This document shows positions 54,290 to 63,049 of a stretch of 64,000 nt of DNA, piece after piece (the first letter of the stretch is position 1; the number at the start of each line of letters is the position of its first letter). The position numbers and the translations under genes were made by a program. The notes under the pieces are model-generated. The model saw nothing but the letters and a program-made list of their open reading frames with translations. It ran no database searches and was not told the DNA's origin. Origin of the DNA: Natronococcus sp. A-GB7 (lineage in GTDB: Archaea > Halobacteriota > Halobacteria > Halobacteriales > Natrialbaceae); assembly GCF_029688865.1 (NCBI RefSeq), contig NZ_JARUKV010000015.1:1-64000 (forward strand). The letters run 5' to 3'.

Positions 54290-54487
54290 TCATTCCTCTC
54301 GGTTCACCAGGAAGATCCCGAAGTAGATCGAGGCGACCGCACAGGCGACTCCCAGCAGGAAAATCAGGGTGAACGGCGACTCGAGCGAGAAGGCGTTCGC
54401 CTCGCCCGTCGCCCAGCCGACGAACCCGGTCACGACGAGTACGACGGCAGCGAGCCGAAGCGTGGTGAGGAGTTGCCGTACGTCCAT
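54290..54487 (-). CDS. Two-span small membrane protein
   Basis: A 65-residue protein with two spans, LAAVVLVVTGFVGWATG and FTLIFLLGVACAVASIYFGI, and a polar C-terminus LVNREE. Unknown function. It is upstream of the M29 peptidase on the same strand, 58 bases away. Confidence 0.6.
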   Translation of the reverse strand: MDVRQLLTTLRLAAVVLVVTGFVGWATGEANAFSLESPFTLIFLLGVACAVASIYFGIFLVNREE

Positions 54488-54573
54488 GTCGGACGATAGC
54501 GGACCGCCGGTACATATCTTGTCACCGACGTGGGAACGTCGGCTATTTGACGGTCCGCCGGCTACCCGGTTTC

Positions 54574-55590
54574 ATGATCGATCTGCGCTCGGACACCGTA
54601 ACGAAACCCGACGACGAGATGCGGGACGCAGCTGCCGGGGCCGAGGTCGGGGACGACGTCTACGGCGAGGACCCGACGGTGAACGACCTCGAGGCCCGTG
54701 CGGCCGAACGGATCGGTACGGAGGCCGCGCTGTACGTACCGACGGGAACGATGGGCAACCAGATCGCCGCGCGGGTTCACACCGAGCGCGGCCAGGAGGT
54801 GCTCGCCGACCGTAAGAGCCACGTTGTCAAGTACGAACTCGGGGGGCTCGCCCAGCTCGCGGGACTGCAAGTGCGAATGCTCGACGCCGATCCGCGTGGC
54901 GTGCCGACGCCCGAGCAGGTCGACGCGAGCTACGTCGCGGAAGACCTGCACCGTCCGGGAACCGGCTTGCTCTGCCTCGAGAACACCCACAACGCCCGCG
55001 GCGGCCTCGCTATCGAACCCGAGAAGATCGAAGCCGCGGCCGACGCCGCACACGATCGCGACGTTCCGGTCCACGTCGACGGTGCGCGGATCTTCAACGC
55101 CGCGACGGCGCTCGACGTTCCGGTCACCGAGCTCACCGACCCCGTCGACTCGGTCATGTTCTGTCTCTCGAAGGGGCTCGGCGCCCCGGTCGGCTCGATG
55201 CTCGCAGGCCCCGAGGAGTTTATCGAACGGGCCCGCCGGGTACGCAAGCTGTTCGGCGGCGGGATGCGCCAGGCCGGGATCGTCGCCGCGCCCGGGCTGC
55301 GGGCCCTCGAGAACGTCGCGGACCTCGAGACGGACCACGAGAACGCTCGTCTGTTGGCCGACGGGCTCGGCGAGATCGAGGGGCTGGAGGTACAGCAGCC
55401 GGAGACGAACATCGTCCTCGTCGATGTCTCGGGGCTCGGCCTGGCGAGCGAGGGCGTCCTCGAGCGACTGGGCAAGGACGTTCGGGCGTCGGCGTTCGGC
55501 GAGACCACGCTGCGGTTCTGTACGCACCGCTGCGTCTCGCGAAACGACGTCGAGAACGCAGTCGAGCTGGTCGCCGAGCGCCTCGAGTAG
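54574..55590 (+). CDS. ltaE: Low-specificity L-threonine aldolase
   Basis: A 338-residue PLP enzyme that splits threonine (or allo-threonine) to glycine and acetaldehyde. MIDLRSDTVTKPDDEMRDAA and GDDVYGEDPTVNDLE open the protein; PTGTMGNQIA binds PLP phosphate; VHVDGARIFNAA and the PLP Lys in SVMFCLSKGLGAPVGSMLAG follow; FGGGMRQAGIVAAPGL near the active site. ATG 54574 matches the family start. Convergent with the tiny membrane gene after it. Confidence 0.93.
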   Translation: MIDLRSDTVTKPDDEMRDAAAGAEVGDDVYGEDPTVNDLEARAAERIGTEAALYVPTGTMGNQIAARVHTERGQEVLADRKSHVVKYELGGLAQLAGLQVRMLDADPRGVPTPEQVDASYVAEDLHRPGTGLLCLENTHNARGGLAIEPEKIEAAADAAHDRDVPVHVDGARIFNAATALDVPVTELTDPVDSVMFCLSKGLGAPVGSMLAGPEEFIERARRVRKLFGGGMRQAGIVAAPGLRALENVADLETDHENARLLADGLGEIEGLEVQQPETNIVLVDVSGLGLASEGVLERLGKDVRASAFGETTLRFCTHRCVSRNDVENAVELVAERLE

Positions 55591-55591
55591 C

Positions 55592-55723
55592 CTACCGTCC
55601 TTCCATCCCGTCTCGGAACTCGAGGATCGTCCGGCGCAACAGCAGGTAGGTGAAGAAGATCAGCGCGAGCAGGATCAGGACGATCGCGATGATGACCGGA
55701 TCGTCGGGGACGAGACTAACCAT
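55592..55723 (-). CDS. 43-residue single-span membrane protein
   Basis: ATG 55723 to TAG 55592 encodes a 43-residue peptide: MVSLVPDDPVIIAIV, a hydrophobic core (LILLALIFFTYLLL) and a positive/acidic tail RRTILEFRDGMEGR. The hydrophobic core followed by Arg-Arg fits a tail facing the cytosol. Likely one of the short membrane proteins often missed in annotation. Stop one base after the ltaE stop. Confidence 0.6.
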   Translation of the reverse strand: MVSLVPDDPVIIAIVLILLALIFFTYLLLRRTILEFRDGMEGR

Positions 55724-56034
55724 ACCCGAGCGGTACAGCGTCGGCCCGCAAAACCGTTTCGACGTTTTGTTACTTATACGATAGTGGAGAACTAAAGGTA
55801 GCTAAAATCGACCTTTCAGCTTGCATCGACTATATTGGACAGCGGTCCGTAGCGACGGTAGGCCTCGGTGCCCGATCGTCTGCCCGTCGGTCCGAGGCCG
55901 CTCCGGCCGACTTCCCTCCGCTGTGCCGGAGGCCCGTTCGGCGGCTCGCTGGACCATCGGACGGGCGATTCGCGGGGATCGCGACGCGATCCCGCTGGCG
56001 CCGATCACCCCGTCGGCGATCCCCTCTTTCGTTC
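55724..56034. other. 311-base interval, no supported gene
   Basis: Upstream of the tiny membrane protein. An AT-rich stretch at about 55770-55850 (ttacttatacgatagtgg, tagctaaaatcgac) gives TATA-like sequence on both strands. The following GC-rich part has frames of at most about 90 codons without homology or motif. Confidence 0.45.
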
Positions 56035-56550
56035 TCACCGCTGAGTCGCGACGCTGATCGTCTCGAGGACGGTTCCGTCCGGTTGCCGAACCTCACCCGA
56101 GAGTCCATCGCCGTCGCGCTCGAGCACGGCGAAGCCCGGCCGATTCCCGCGGGGCTGGGCGTGGCTGCCGGGATTGAGCAGGATCACGTCGTCGGTTTCG
56201 ACGACGGTCGGTCGGTGGCTGTGTCCCGAGACGACGACGTCGGCGTCCCGCGAGCGGCCGAACATCGCCAGCCCGGTCGCGCCGCCCTCGCGTCGGTGGG
56301 TGACGGCGAAGCGAACCCCCTCGGCCTCGACCGTGCGTGCCGTCGGCAGGCGGTCCCGGACCGCGGCGCTGTCGGCGTTGCCGTGGACGGCGAACAGCCG
56401 ACCGCACTCGTCTCGAAAGGCCTCGAGCGCCGCCGTGCTGGTGAAGTCGCCGGCGTGGATCACCGTCTCGGCGTTCCGGGCGGCCTCGAGGGCTTCGCCC
56501 TCGAGTTCGTGGCCGTCGCTGCTGTGAGTGTCCGAGAAGATCGCGATCAT
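56035..56550 (-). CDS. YfcE-type metallophosphoesterase
   Basis: A 171-residue phosphodiesterase. Metal-ligand motifs are IAIFSDTHSSDGHE, VIHAGDFTS, FAVHGNADSAAV, VVSGHSHRPTV and LNPGSHAQPRGN. These are the five blocks of the YfcE/MJ0936 group, which act on small phosphodiesters. Start ATG 56550. Followed by the AT-rich interval. Confidence 0.93.
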   Translation of the reverse strand: MIAIFSDTHSSDGHELEGEALEAARNAETVIHAGDFTSTAALEAFRDECGRLFAVHGNADSAAVRDRLPTARTVEAEGVRFAVTHRREGGATGLAMFGRSRDADVVVSGHSHRPTVVETDDVILLNPGSHAQPRGNRPGFAVLERDGDGLSGEVRQPDGTVLETISVATQR

Positions 56551-56597
56551 AGCCGGGGTTCGGACCCGGGGATAACGTCGCTTTCGCCTTCCGGCGT

Positions 56598-56999
56598 TCA
56601 GCTCTCGTCCGTTCCGTCGTAGATCGCCACGATCGTCGATCCCGACGGACGATCGCCCAGCGTCGCCGACACCGTCGTCGCCTCGAGATCGACCGTCGAC
56701 TCGAGGCGCTCCCAGCCCTCTTCGGTTTCGACGGCGATCCCGACGTCGGTCGGGCTCGTACCGGGCGGCAGCGCCGAGGGGTCGTAGACGAGCTCGATCC
56801 GGAACGCATCGACCGCTCGTAGCTCCTCGAGGCCGACGAACTCGACGGCATCCGCGAGTGCGGTTGCCGTCGGATCGCGGCTGCTGCGCTCGAGGCCGAA
56901 CTCGTCGGGAACGACACCCGCGACGACCTCGGCGCGAGCGCCCGCGCGTTCGAGAGCGAACTCCTCGACGTCACCGGAATCGTAACCGGGGATGGCCAT
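56598..56999 (-). CDS. Hypothetical protein with surface-protein-like beta segment
   Basis: A 133-residue protein from ATG 56999 (the frame is open to 57149). The centre (AFRIELVYDPSALPPGTSPT followed by DVGIAVETEEGWERLESTVD and ATTVSATLGDRPSGSTIVAI) resembles the beta repeat seen near PGF-type surface proteins. No signal or anchor is seen, so it may be a free-standing adaptor or a fragment. A fold match is an inference. Confidence 0.5.
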   Translation of the reverse strand: MAIPGYDSGDVEEFALERAGARAEVVAGVVPDEFGLERSSRDPTATALADAVEFVGLEELRAVDAFRIELVYDPSALPPGTSPTDVGIAVETEEGWERLESTVDLEATTVSATLGDRPSGSTIVAIYDGTDES

Positions 57000-57157
57000 A
57001 CTCGAGGCGAAGCCCTCGAGCGGTATGGCGCTGTAGCGCGCGCACGCCGGCTGTGGGTGTACCTCCCACGGCCCGGGTGCGTTCGGTGTCGCGATTCCGA
57101 AGCGGCCGCCGGGGTTGGAGACGAATCCTTTTATCGTAGCGGGAACCACTCACTATC

Positions 57158-59332
57158 GTGTCCGAGACAGCCGGGTACATGCGATTCTTCCCGTACGAGC
57201 AACCCTACGAGAACCAGCGCGAGGCGATGGACCGCATCTACAACGCGTTGGTTCGAGACCAGGACGTGCTGTTCGAGGGTGCCTGCGGGACCGGCAAGAC
57301 CCTCTCCTCGCTGGTGCCCGCCCTCGAGGTTGCCCGCGAGCAGGACAAGACGGTCGTCATCACGACCAACGTCCACCAGCAGATGCGCCAGTTCGTCGCC
57401 GAGGCCCGTGAGATCACCCGCGAGGAGGACATCCACGCGATCGTGTTCAAGGGGAAAGGGTCGATGTGTCACATCGACGTCGGCTACGAGGAGTGCCAGA
57501 CCCTGCGGGACAACACCCGGGCGGTGGTCGACGCCGAGCGCGACCGCGAACAGCTAGAGCGGCGCCAACGGGAGCTACTCGCCGAGAGCCAGGAGGGAAG
57601 CGACGGCTCCGCGGCGGACGCCCGCAGCGCGGTGATGGACGAACTCGAGAACATCGAGGACCGCCTCGAGGACCTGGAGGAACAGAACGTCTGTGACTAC
57701 TACCGAAACAATCTCACGGAGGATACGGACGACTTCTTCGCCTGGCTGTTCGACGACGTCCGCACGCCCGAGGAGATCTACGAGTACGCCGAGCAACGCG
57801 AGTTCTGTGGCTACGAGCTCCTGAAGGAGGGGATCGAGGGCGTCGATCTGGTCGTCTGTAACTACCACCACCTGCTGGATTCGACGATCCGAGAGCAGTT
57901 CTTCCGGTGGCTGGGCCGGGACCCCGAAGACGTGATCGCGGTCTTCGACGAGGCCCACAACGTCGAGGACGCCGCTCGCGAGCACGCCACCCGGACCTGC
58001 TCGGAACGCACGTTCGACTCGGCGCTGGACGAACTCGCCGACAGCGACGACCCCCGGGCCGAGGACGCGACCAACGTCCTCTCGGCGTTTCACCGGGCGT
58101 TAGTCGAGACCTACGAGGACTCCTTCGGGTTCGGCGACCGGGAGGGGATCGGCGAGAACTGGACGGACGTTCCGATCGCCAACGAGGGTCGACGCGACGA
58201 GCTCACCCTCGAGTTCCTCCAGCGCTATTCGGGGCAGGGGATCGACGACGACCTCGAGGCCGCGATGGCGCTGGGCCAGGAGTTAGACGAGGAGTACGAG
58301 GAGGCCTACCGCGAGGGCGAGACGGCCACTCGAACGGAGTGCCAGACCCTGCAGGCGGCCGGGTTCGTCAGCGCGTGGATGGACGAGGGGACGAAGGAGG
58401 GGCTGTACCCCGTCGTTTCGGTCACTCGAGACGCGGGTACCGACGAAATCTACGGCCGCGCGGAGCTGTACACCTGCCTGCCTCGACAGGTCACCGGACG
58501 GCTGTTCGAGGAGGTCTCCGCGACGATCCTGATGAGCGCGACCCTGCAGCCCTTCGACGTCACGGAGGACGTGCTAGGACTCGAGGATCCGATCACGCTG
58601 GCCTACGGGCTCGAGTTCCCCGAGGAACACCGTCGCACGTACGCCGTCGAGACGCCGCCGCTCTTTTCGTCCGATCGGGACGACCCCGCGGTTCAGGAAC
58701 AGGTCGCGGGGGCGATCGACGACGCGGTCCGGATGACCGCCGGCAACACGCTCGCCTTCTTCCCGAACTACGGTGAGGCCGAACGGTACGCAGACCGCCT
58801 CGAGCGCCGCGAGTCGGCGACGGTCTACCTCGACGAACCCGGCGTCGCCGTCGAGGAGCTCCGTCGGAAGTTCGTCAAGGACGACGACGCCGTCCTCTGT
58901 ACCTCGCTATGGGGAACCCTCGCCGAGGGCGTGAGCTTCGACGGCGACGACGCGCGGACGGTGCTGGTCGTCGGCGTTCCCTACCCACACCTCGACGACC
59001 GGGCCGAGGCGGTCCAGGAGGCCTACGACGCCGCCTTCGAGGGAACCGACACTGGCTGGCGTTACGCCGTCGAGATCCCGACTGTCCGCAAGACCCGCCA
59101 AGCGCTCGGTCGGGTGCTCCGATCGCCGGAGGACATCGCGGTCCGCGCGCTGCTGGATCGGCGCTACTCGAGGGACGCAAAGTCGGACCTGGGCAAGTAC
59201 AGCGTCAACGGAACCTTTCCCCACGAGGAACGCGAGGAGCTGCTCGATATCGAGCCTTCGAAGCTCAAGTTCGCGATGCGGAACTTCTACGGGGACCACG
59301 GGGCCTACGACGGCGACCCGCCCTCACCGTGA
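57158..59332 (+). CDS. XPD/Rad3-like Fe-S DNA helicase
   Basis: A 724-residue superfamily 2 helicase of the XPD/DinG group. Walker A FEGACGTGKTLSSLVPALEV at about 41-48; four Cys for the Fe-S cluster (GKGSMCHIDVGYEECQTL, EEQNVCDYYRN, REFCGYELL); Walker B AVFDEAHNVED; motif III ILMSATLQPFDV; and the C-terminal core with LWGTLAEGVSFDG and motif VI QALGRVLRSPEDIAVRALLD. XPD helicases open damaged DNA 5' to 3'. GTG start at 57158. An insertion of charged coiled-coil type separates the Fe-S cysteines. No XPB or Bax1 gene nearby. Confidence 0.93.
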   Translation: MSETAGYMRFFPYEQPYENQREAMDRIYNALVRDQDVLFEGACGTGKTLSSLVPALEVAREQDKTVVITTNVHQQMRQFVAEAREITREEDIHAIVFKGKGSMCHIDVGYEECQTLRDNTRAVVDAERDREQLERRQRELLAESQEGSDGSAADARSAVMDELENIEDRLEDLEEQNVCDYYRNNLTEDTDDFFAWLFDDVRTPEEIYEYAEQREFCGYELLKEGIEGVDLVVCNYHHLLDSTIREQFFRWLGRDPEDVIAVFDEAHNVEDAAREHATRTCSERTFDSALDELADSDDPRAEDATNVLSAFHRALVETYEDSFGFGDREGIGENWTDVPIANEGRRDELTLEFLQRYSGQGIDDDLEAAMALGQELDEEYEEAYREGETATRTECQTLQAAGFVSAWMDEGTKEGLYPVVSVTRDAGTDEIYGRAELYTCLPRQVTGRLFEEVSATILMSATLQPFDVTEDVLGLEDPITLAYGLEFPEEHRRTYAVETPPLFSSDRDDPAVQEQVAGAIDDAVRMTAGNTLAFFPNYGEAERYADRLERRESATVYLDEPGVAVEELRRKFVKDDDAVLCTSLWGTLAEGVSFDGDDARTVLVVGVPYPHLDDRAEAVQEAYDAAFEGTDTGWRYAVEIPTVRKTRQALGRVLRSPEDIAVRALLDRRYSRDAKSDLGKYSVNGTFPHEEREELLDIEPSKLKFAMRNFYGDHGAYDGDPPSP

Positions 59333-59362
59333 TCGATGGAATCGTTCCGCCGTCGCTGTCGT

Positions 59363-59707
59363 CTACTCCCGTTCGAGTGTCACGTGGGCGGCGCCGTTCG
59401 TCACGGTGACGACGTGGTCGCCGCTCTCCTCGACCTCCACGTCGAAGCTCCCGCTGTCGGAAACAGAGCGGGCCTCGAGCGGTCCGTCGCCGATCTTCGC
59501 GACCTGGACGCTGACCGAGTCACCGTTCTCGACCCGTTCGACGTCGATCTCGACCGCCAGCTCCTCGCCCTCGTCGGCGCTGAACTCCGCAGTGTGTTCG
59601 TCCTCGAGCGTTTCGTCGATCTCGTCGTCGCCCACGAGATCGGTCGCGGCCGAACAGCCCGCGACCGAGACGGCGGCGGCGACGCCGAGCAGTGACCGTC
59701 GGTACAT
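59363..59707 (-). CDS. Small Tat/Sec lipoprotein, unknown
   Basis: A 114-residue exported lipoprotein. Signal MYRRSLLGVAAAVSVAGC has the lipobox VAGC at Cys18. The mature part is acidic and beta-rich (EELAVEIDVERVENGDSVSV, GSFDVEVEESGDHVVTVTNG). It probably forms a small Ig-like domain. TATA-like tattatatg just upstream. Confidence 0.65.
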   Translation of the reverse strand: MYRRSLLGVAAAVSVAGCSAATDLVGDDEIDETLEDEHTAEFSADEGEELAVEIDVERVENGDSVSVQVAKIGDGPLEARSVSDSGSFDVEVEESGDHVVTVTNGAAHVTLERE

Positions 59708-59772
59708 GCTCTACTACCTTCGTACAGTATTATATGTGCTTTCTGGGAGGAAAAATCCCGTCGGACGGCGGA

Positions 59773-60273
59773 CTACGCCGATAGCACGACCCGGCTCACC
59801 GAGGGGCTATCCGTCCCGTCCCGGAACTCGAGTTCGCCGACGGTCCACTCGATCGGTTCGATCTCGCGGTCGGCTAGCCGTCTCGCGGTCGGTTCGTCGC
59901 CCCCGCGGGCCAGGGTAACGTGGGGGACGTAGTCCTCGCCCTCGAGTTCCGCGACGGTCCCGAACTCCTCGGCGAGGCGAGCGTGGATCGCCTCGAGCCC
60001 GGGGCTGTCGACGGCGAGGTAGACGACGGGCGCCGATCCAAGCGGCGGGTCGGTGAAGTAGTCGATTCCGGTGACGCGAGCCTCGACCGGGGAGATTCCC
60101 TCGAGGGCGCGGTGGGCGCGGTGTTGGAGCTGAGTGACGTGGTCGGCCTCGCCGAGGCGTTTGAGCAGACAGGAGTGATCCTCGCGAACGGTTTCGAACC
60201 CGATCAGCTCGGGGTAGAGGGCGTCCGCGAGCTCGCGGACGCGCCCGGGGACGGGAACGGTGACGCTGTACAC
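59773..60273 (-). CDS. 2H phosphoesterase (2'-5' RNA ligase-like) with one H-x-T motif
   Basis: A 166-residue LigT-superfamily protein. The second catalytic motif HVTLAR is clear (EDYVPHVTLARGG). The place of the first is HSCLLKRL (DHSCLLK), which keeps His but not the Thr pattern of a normal 2H enzyme. It may be catalytically altered. Paralogue of thpR at 23657. Confidence 0.75.
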   Translation of the reverse strand: MYSVTVPVPGRVRELADALYPELIGFETVREDHSCLLKRLGEADHVTQLQHRAHRALEGISPVEARVTGIDYFTDPPLGSAPVVYLAVDSPGLEAIHARLAEEFGTVAELEGEDYVPHVTLARGGDEPTARRLADREIEPIEWTVGELEFRDGTDSPSVSRVVLSA

Positions 60274-60433
60274 GTTGCCGCGAGTACGAACGATCGCCGT
60301 ATGAGTGTGGCGTTCGACGGCTCACCCTCGTCCCGCGGCCGTTTCCGTTCCCCGTACTCGAGGGTGACGACGGAACGGACGTCGCCGCCGTCGTCGGAAA
60401 GACCTATTTAGGCGGCTCTACCATCTTCTCGTA

Positions 60434-61528
60434 ATGGATGTGCGGGGGCTCCGAGCCCTAGTGGTGCTCGTGGTGGTCGGATGCCTGCTCGTTCCGATGC
60501 CCGCCTCGGCCGTGGTGGCGGCCGACGGCGACGCCGGATCCCAACAGCAGGTGCTCCAGCAGACGGACGATGGACTACAGTTCGACGACGCTGACGAGAT
60601 CCACATCGACATCGAGATCCACGAAAACGGGTCGGCAACGTTCTCCATCGACTACCGGTTCCCGATAAACACCGAAAACGAGTCGATCGAGGAGTGGGAA
60701 CTCCTCCAGGACGATATCGAGTCGAACCCCGAGGGGTACATCGAACAGGAGGCCGAAGGCTGGAGCGAGGTCGTCGCCGACGGTGAGAACGCGACGGATC
60801 GCGAGATGGAGATCTCGAACTTCACCGTGATGACCGAGCAAAGTACCGCGCCACGTGATCTGGCCCACGTAAAGTACGAGTTCGAGTGGTCGTCGTTCGC
60901 CCACGTCGAACTCAACCGGATCGAGGCCGGCGACGCGCTGTCCGGGTTCACGCTGGTCGACGATACGACGCTCCAGCTCTTCTGGCCGGACACCTACTCC
61001 GCCTACGAGATCGATCCCGATTCGGACGACAGGGGAGACGGGTCGGTCTTCTGGGACGGCGGTGACACCGAGTTCGCCGACGATCAGCCGCGAGTCGTCC
61101 TGATCGAGGACACCGATTCCACCGGAGAGCCGACCGAGGCCGAGGAGGGGCCGGCGATGCCCTGGCTCGCGGTTCTCGGTGCCCTCGGTATGCTCACGCT
61201 GGCCGGCGCCGCCGGCTGGTGGTTCCGGTACGGACGGGAGTCGGACGCCGAAGGCGCCGGTCCAGTAGAGCCGTCGGAACCGACCGCCGGTTCCCAGCAG
61301 ACCGGTCCGCCCGCGGAGCTGTTGAGCAACGAAGAGCGGGTGTTGCACCTGGTCGAGGACCGCGGCGGACGAATCAAACAACAGGAAGTCGTCGCCGAAC
61401 TCGACTGGACGGAGGCCAAGACCAGCCAGGTCGTCGGCGGGCTTCGGGAGGACGGCGAGATCGAGGTCTTCCGCATCGGACGCGAGAACGTGCTCGCACT
61501 CCCCGACGAGGATATCGACGAGGAGTAG
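60434..61528 (+). CDS. Membrane-anchored winged-helix regulator (DUF7345/DUF7343-like)
   Basis: A 364-residue protein. Signal-like hydrophobic start (residues 7-30), an extracellular domain about 45-225 with paired strands (IHIDIEIHENGSATFSIDYR), an anchor span at about 242-264 (MPWLAVLGALGMLTLAGAAG), and a cytosolic winged helix at about 298-356 (LSNEERVLHLVEDRGGRIKQ then AKTSQVVGGLREDGEIEVFR). The architecture passes an outside signal to a DNA-binding domain. Ends 66 bases before an ORF preceding argG; regulation of arg genes is a possibility, not shown. Confidence 0.8.
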   Translation: MDVRGLRALVVLVVVGCLLVPMPASAVVAADGDAGSQQQVLQQTDDGLQFDDADEIHIDIEIHENGSATFSIDYRFPINTENESIEEWELLQDDIESNPEGYIEQEAEGWSEVVADGENATDREMEISNFTVMTEQSTAPRDLAHVKYEFEWSSFAHVELNRIEAGDALSGFTLVDDTTLQLFWPDTYSAYEIDPDSDDRGDGSVFWDGGDTEFADDQPRVVLIEDTDSTGEPTEAEEGPAMPWLAVLGALGMLTLAGAAGWWFRYGRESDAEGAGPVEPSEPTAGSQQTGPPAELLSNEERVLHLVEDRGGRIKQQEVVAELDWTEAKTSQVVGGLREDGEIEVFRIGRENVLALPDEDIDEE

Positions 61529-61560
61529 CCGAACCGCTACAATACTTGCCCACCGAGTAG

Positions 61561-61568
61561 GATTTAAG
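61561..61568 (+). promoter_or_regulatory. TATA-like box P1 of arg leader
   Basis: gatttaag about 30 bases before the ATG of the small ORF, good spacing for a leaderless transcript. Confidence 0.45.
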
Positions 61569-61594
61569 AGGGTGCGTTTTCATAGAGAGTGCTA

Positions 61595-61681
61595 ATGAGC
61601 GGCTCCGCCGATAGCTCGGTTACCCTTTTTGCTACCGCTGGAGCCGCCACGCCGCGACGACCCCGACGACCGGGCCTTTGA
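61595..61681 (+). CDS. 28-codon ORF rich in Arg-Pro codons before argG
   Basis: ATG 61595 to TGA 61679-61681. The peptide is MSGSADSSVTLFATAGAAT then PRRPRRPGL: four arginine codons (cga cga ccc cga cga) in the last nine codons. A 5-bp hairpin overlaps the end and stop. It could be an arginine-sensing leader peptide for argGH or a small free-standing gene. No such element is known to me in haloarchaea. A short GC-rich frame can also occur by chance. Confidence 0.4.
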   Translation: MSGSADSSVTLFATAGAATPRRPRRPGL

Positions 61682-61686
61682 GCCCG
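61671..61686 (+). other. hairpin overlapping the small ORF stop
   Basis: cgggc-ctttga-gcccg: a 5-bp G+C stem with the stop codon TGA in its loop. A ribosome stalling on the upstream Arg codons would decide whether it forms. A second, weak stem AAAACT-cc-AGTTTT lies at 61726-61739. Confidence 0.45.
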
Positions 61687-61788
61687 CACTATACCCTACC
61701 CCTCGTCCGGATCTGCTAAAAACCAAAAACTCCAGTTTTCCGCCGTAGCGTAGCCTATTGCTTTAATTTCTCAACCTAAGAACGACGA

Positions 61789-61796
61789 ATTTAAGT
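61789..61796 (+). promoter_or_regulatory. argG promoter TATA/BRE (P2)
   Basis: cgaatttaag, a strong BRE-TATA match at about 35 bases before the argG start. The transcript would begin near 61817 with a leader of only a few bases, independent of P1. Confidence 0.6.
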
Positions 61797-61824
61797 CTAT
61801 CCTCCCGCTCCACTCGAGTAGAAC

Positions 61825-63048
61825 ATGACACGCGTTGCACTCGCGTTCTCGGGGGGACTCGACACGACCGTCTGCGTCCCGCTGCTCGAGGAGGAGTACG
61901 GATACGACGACGTTATCGGCGTCACCGTCGACGTCGGCCAGCCGGAGTCGGAGTTCGAGGAAGCCGAGGAAACCGCGGAGGCGCTCGGGCTCGAACACTA
62001 CGTCGTCGACGCCAAAGAGGAGTTCGCGGATCTCTGTTTCGAGAGCGTTCGCGCGAACGCGACCTATCAGGGCTACCCGCTGGGAACCGCGCTCGCCCGT
62101 CCGGTGATCGCCAGCGCCATCCTCGAGGTCGCCGAGGAACAGGGCTGTACGGGTATCGCCCACGGCTGTACGGGGAAAGGTAACGACCAGCTCCGCTTCG
62201 AGGCGATCTGGCGCGACTCCGACCTCGAAGTTATCGCCCCCGTGCGCGAACTCGGGCTCACACGCGAGTGGGAAAACGAGTACGCCGAGGAGAAGAACCT
62301 GCCCGTCGAGGGTGGCGGCGGCGGCAAGTGGTCGGTCGACACCAACCTCTGGAGCCGCTCGGTCGAGGGGTCGGAGCTCGAGGATCCGAGCTACGTTCCC
62401 GGCGAGGAGATCTACAACTGGACGCAGGCTCCCTCGGGCGACACCGAGGAGATCGAGATCGAGTTCGACGAGGGCTACCCGGTCGCCGTCGACGGCGAGG
62501 CGTACGAACCCGTCGAACTCATCCAGCACCTCAACGAGCTCGCGGGCGCCTACGGCGTCGGCCGCACGGACTCGATGGAGGACCGCATGCTCGGGCTGAA
62601 GGTCCGCGAGAACTACGAGCACCCCGCAGCGACGACGCTGCTCAACGCTCACGAGGCCCTCGAGGGGCTCGTCCTCACCCAGGAGGAGCGCGAGTTCAAG
62701 CAGCTGATCGACCAGAAGTGGTCGAAGAAGGGGTACGAGGGCCTCGTCGACGCGCCGCTGGTCGGCGCGCTCGAGGGCTTCATCGCCGAGACCCAGAACC
62801 GCGTCACCGGAACGGTGACGATCCGCTTCGAGGGCGGCCAGGCCCGCGCGGTCGGCCGCGACAGCGCGTACGCCGCCTACTCCGCCGAACACGCCTCGTT
62901 CAACACGGAGACGGTCGGCAAGATCAGCCAGGAGGACGCGACGGGCGTCGCGAAGTACCACGGCTTCCAGCGCCGTCTGGCAAACGAGTCGATCGCCGCG
63001 AACCAGGACGAGGAGGTCGAACTCGCGACCGACGGAGGCGAGGAGTAA
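61825..63048 (+). CDS. argG: Argininosuccinate synthase
   Basis: A 407-residue enzyme joining citrulline and aspartate with ATP in arginine synthesis. PP-loop LAFSGGLDTTVC near the N-terminus. GCTGKGNDQLRFEA, the SVDTNLWSRSVEGSELEDPS motif, and NWTQAPSGDTEEIEIEFDEG follow. Acidic and normal length. The argH start follows one base after its stop: a translationally coupled argGH unit. Upstream region holds two promoter candidates and a small Arg-rich ORF. Confidence 0.97.
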   Translation: MTRVALAFSGGLDTTVCVPLLEEEYGYDDVIGVTVDVGQPESEFEEAEETAEALGLEHYVVDAKEEFADLCFESVRANATYQGYPLGTALARPVIASAILEVAEEQGCTGIAHGCTGKGNDQLRFEAIWRDSDLEVIAPVRELGLTREWENEYAEEKNLPVEGGGGGKWSVDTNLWSRSVEGSELEDPSYVPGEEIYNWTQAPSGDTEEIEIEFDEGYPVAVDGEAYEPVELIQHLNELAGAYGVGRTDSMEDRMLGLKVRENYEHPAATTLLNAHEALEGLVLTQEEREFKQLIDQKWSKKGYEGLVDAPLVGALEGFIAETQNRVTGTVTIRFEGGQARAVGRDSAYAAYSAEHASFNTETVGKISQEDATGVAKYHGFQRRLANESIAANQDEEVELATDGGEE

Positions 63049-63049
63049 G

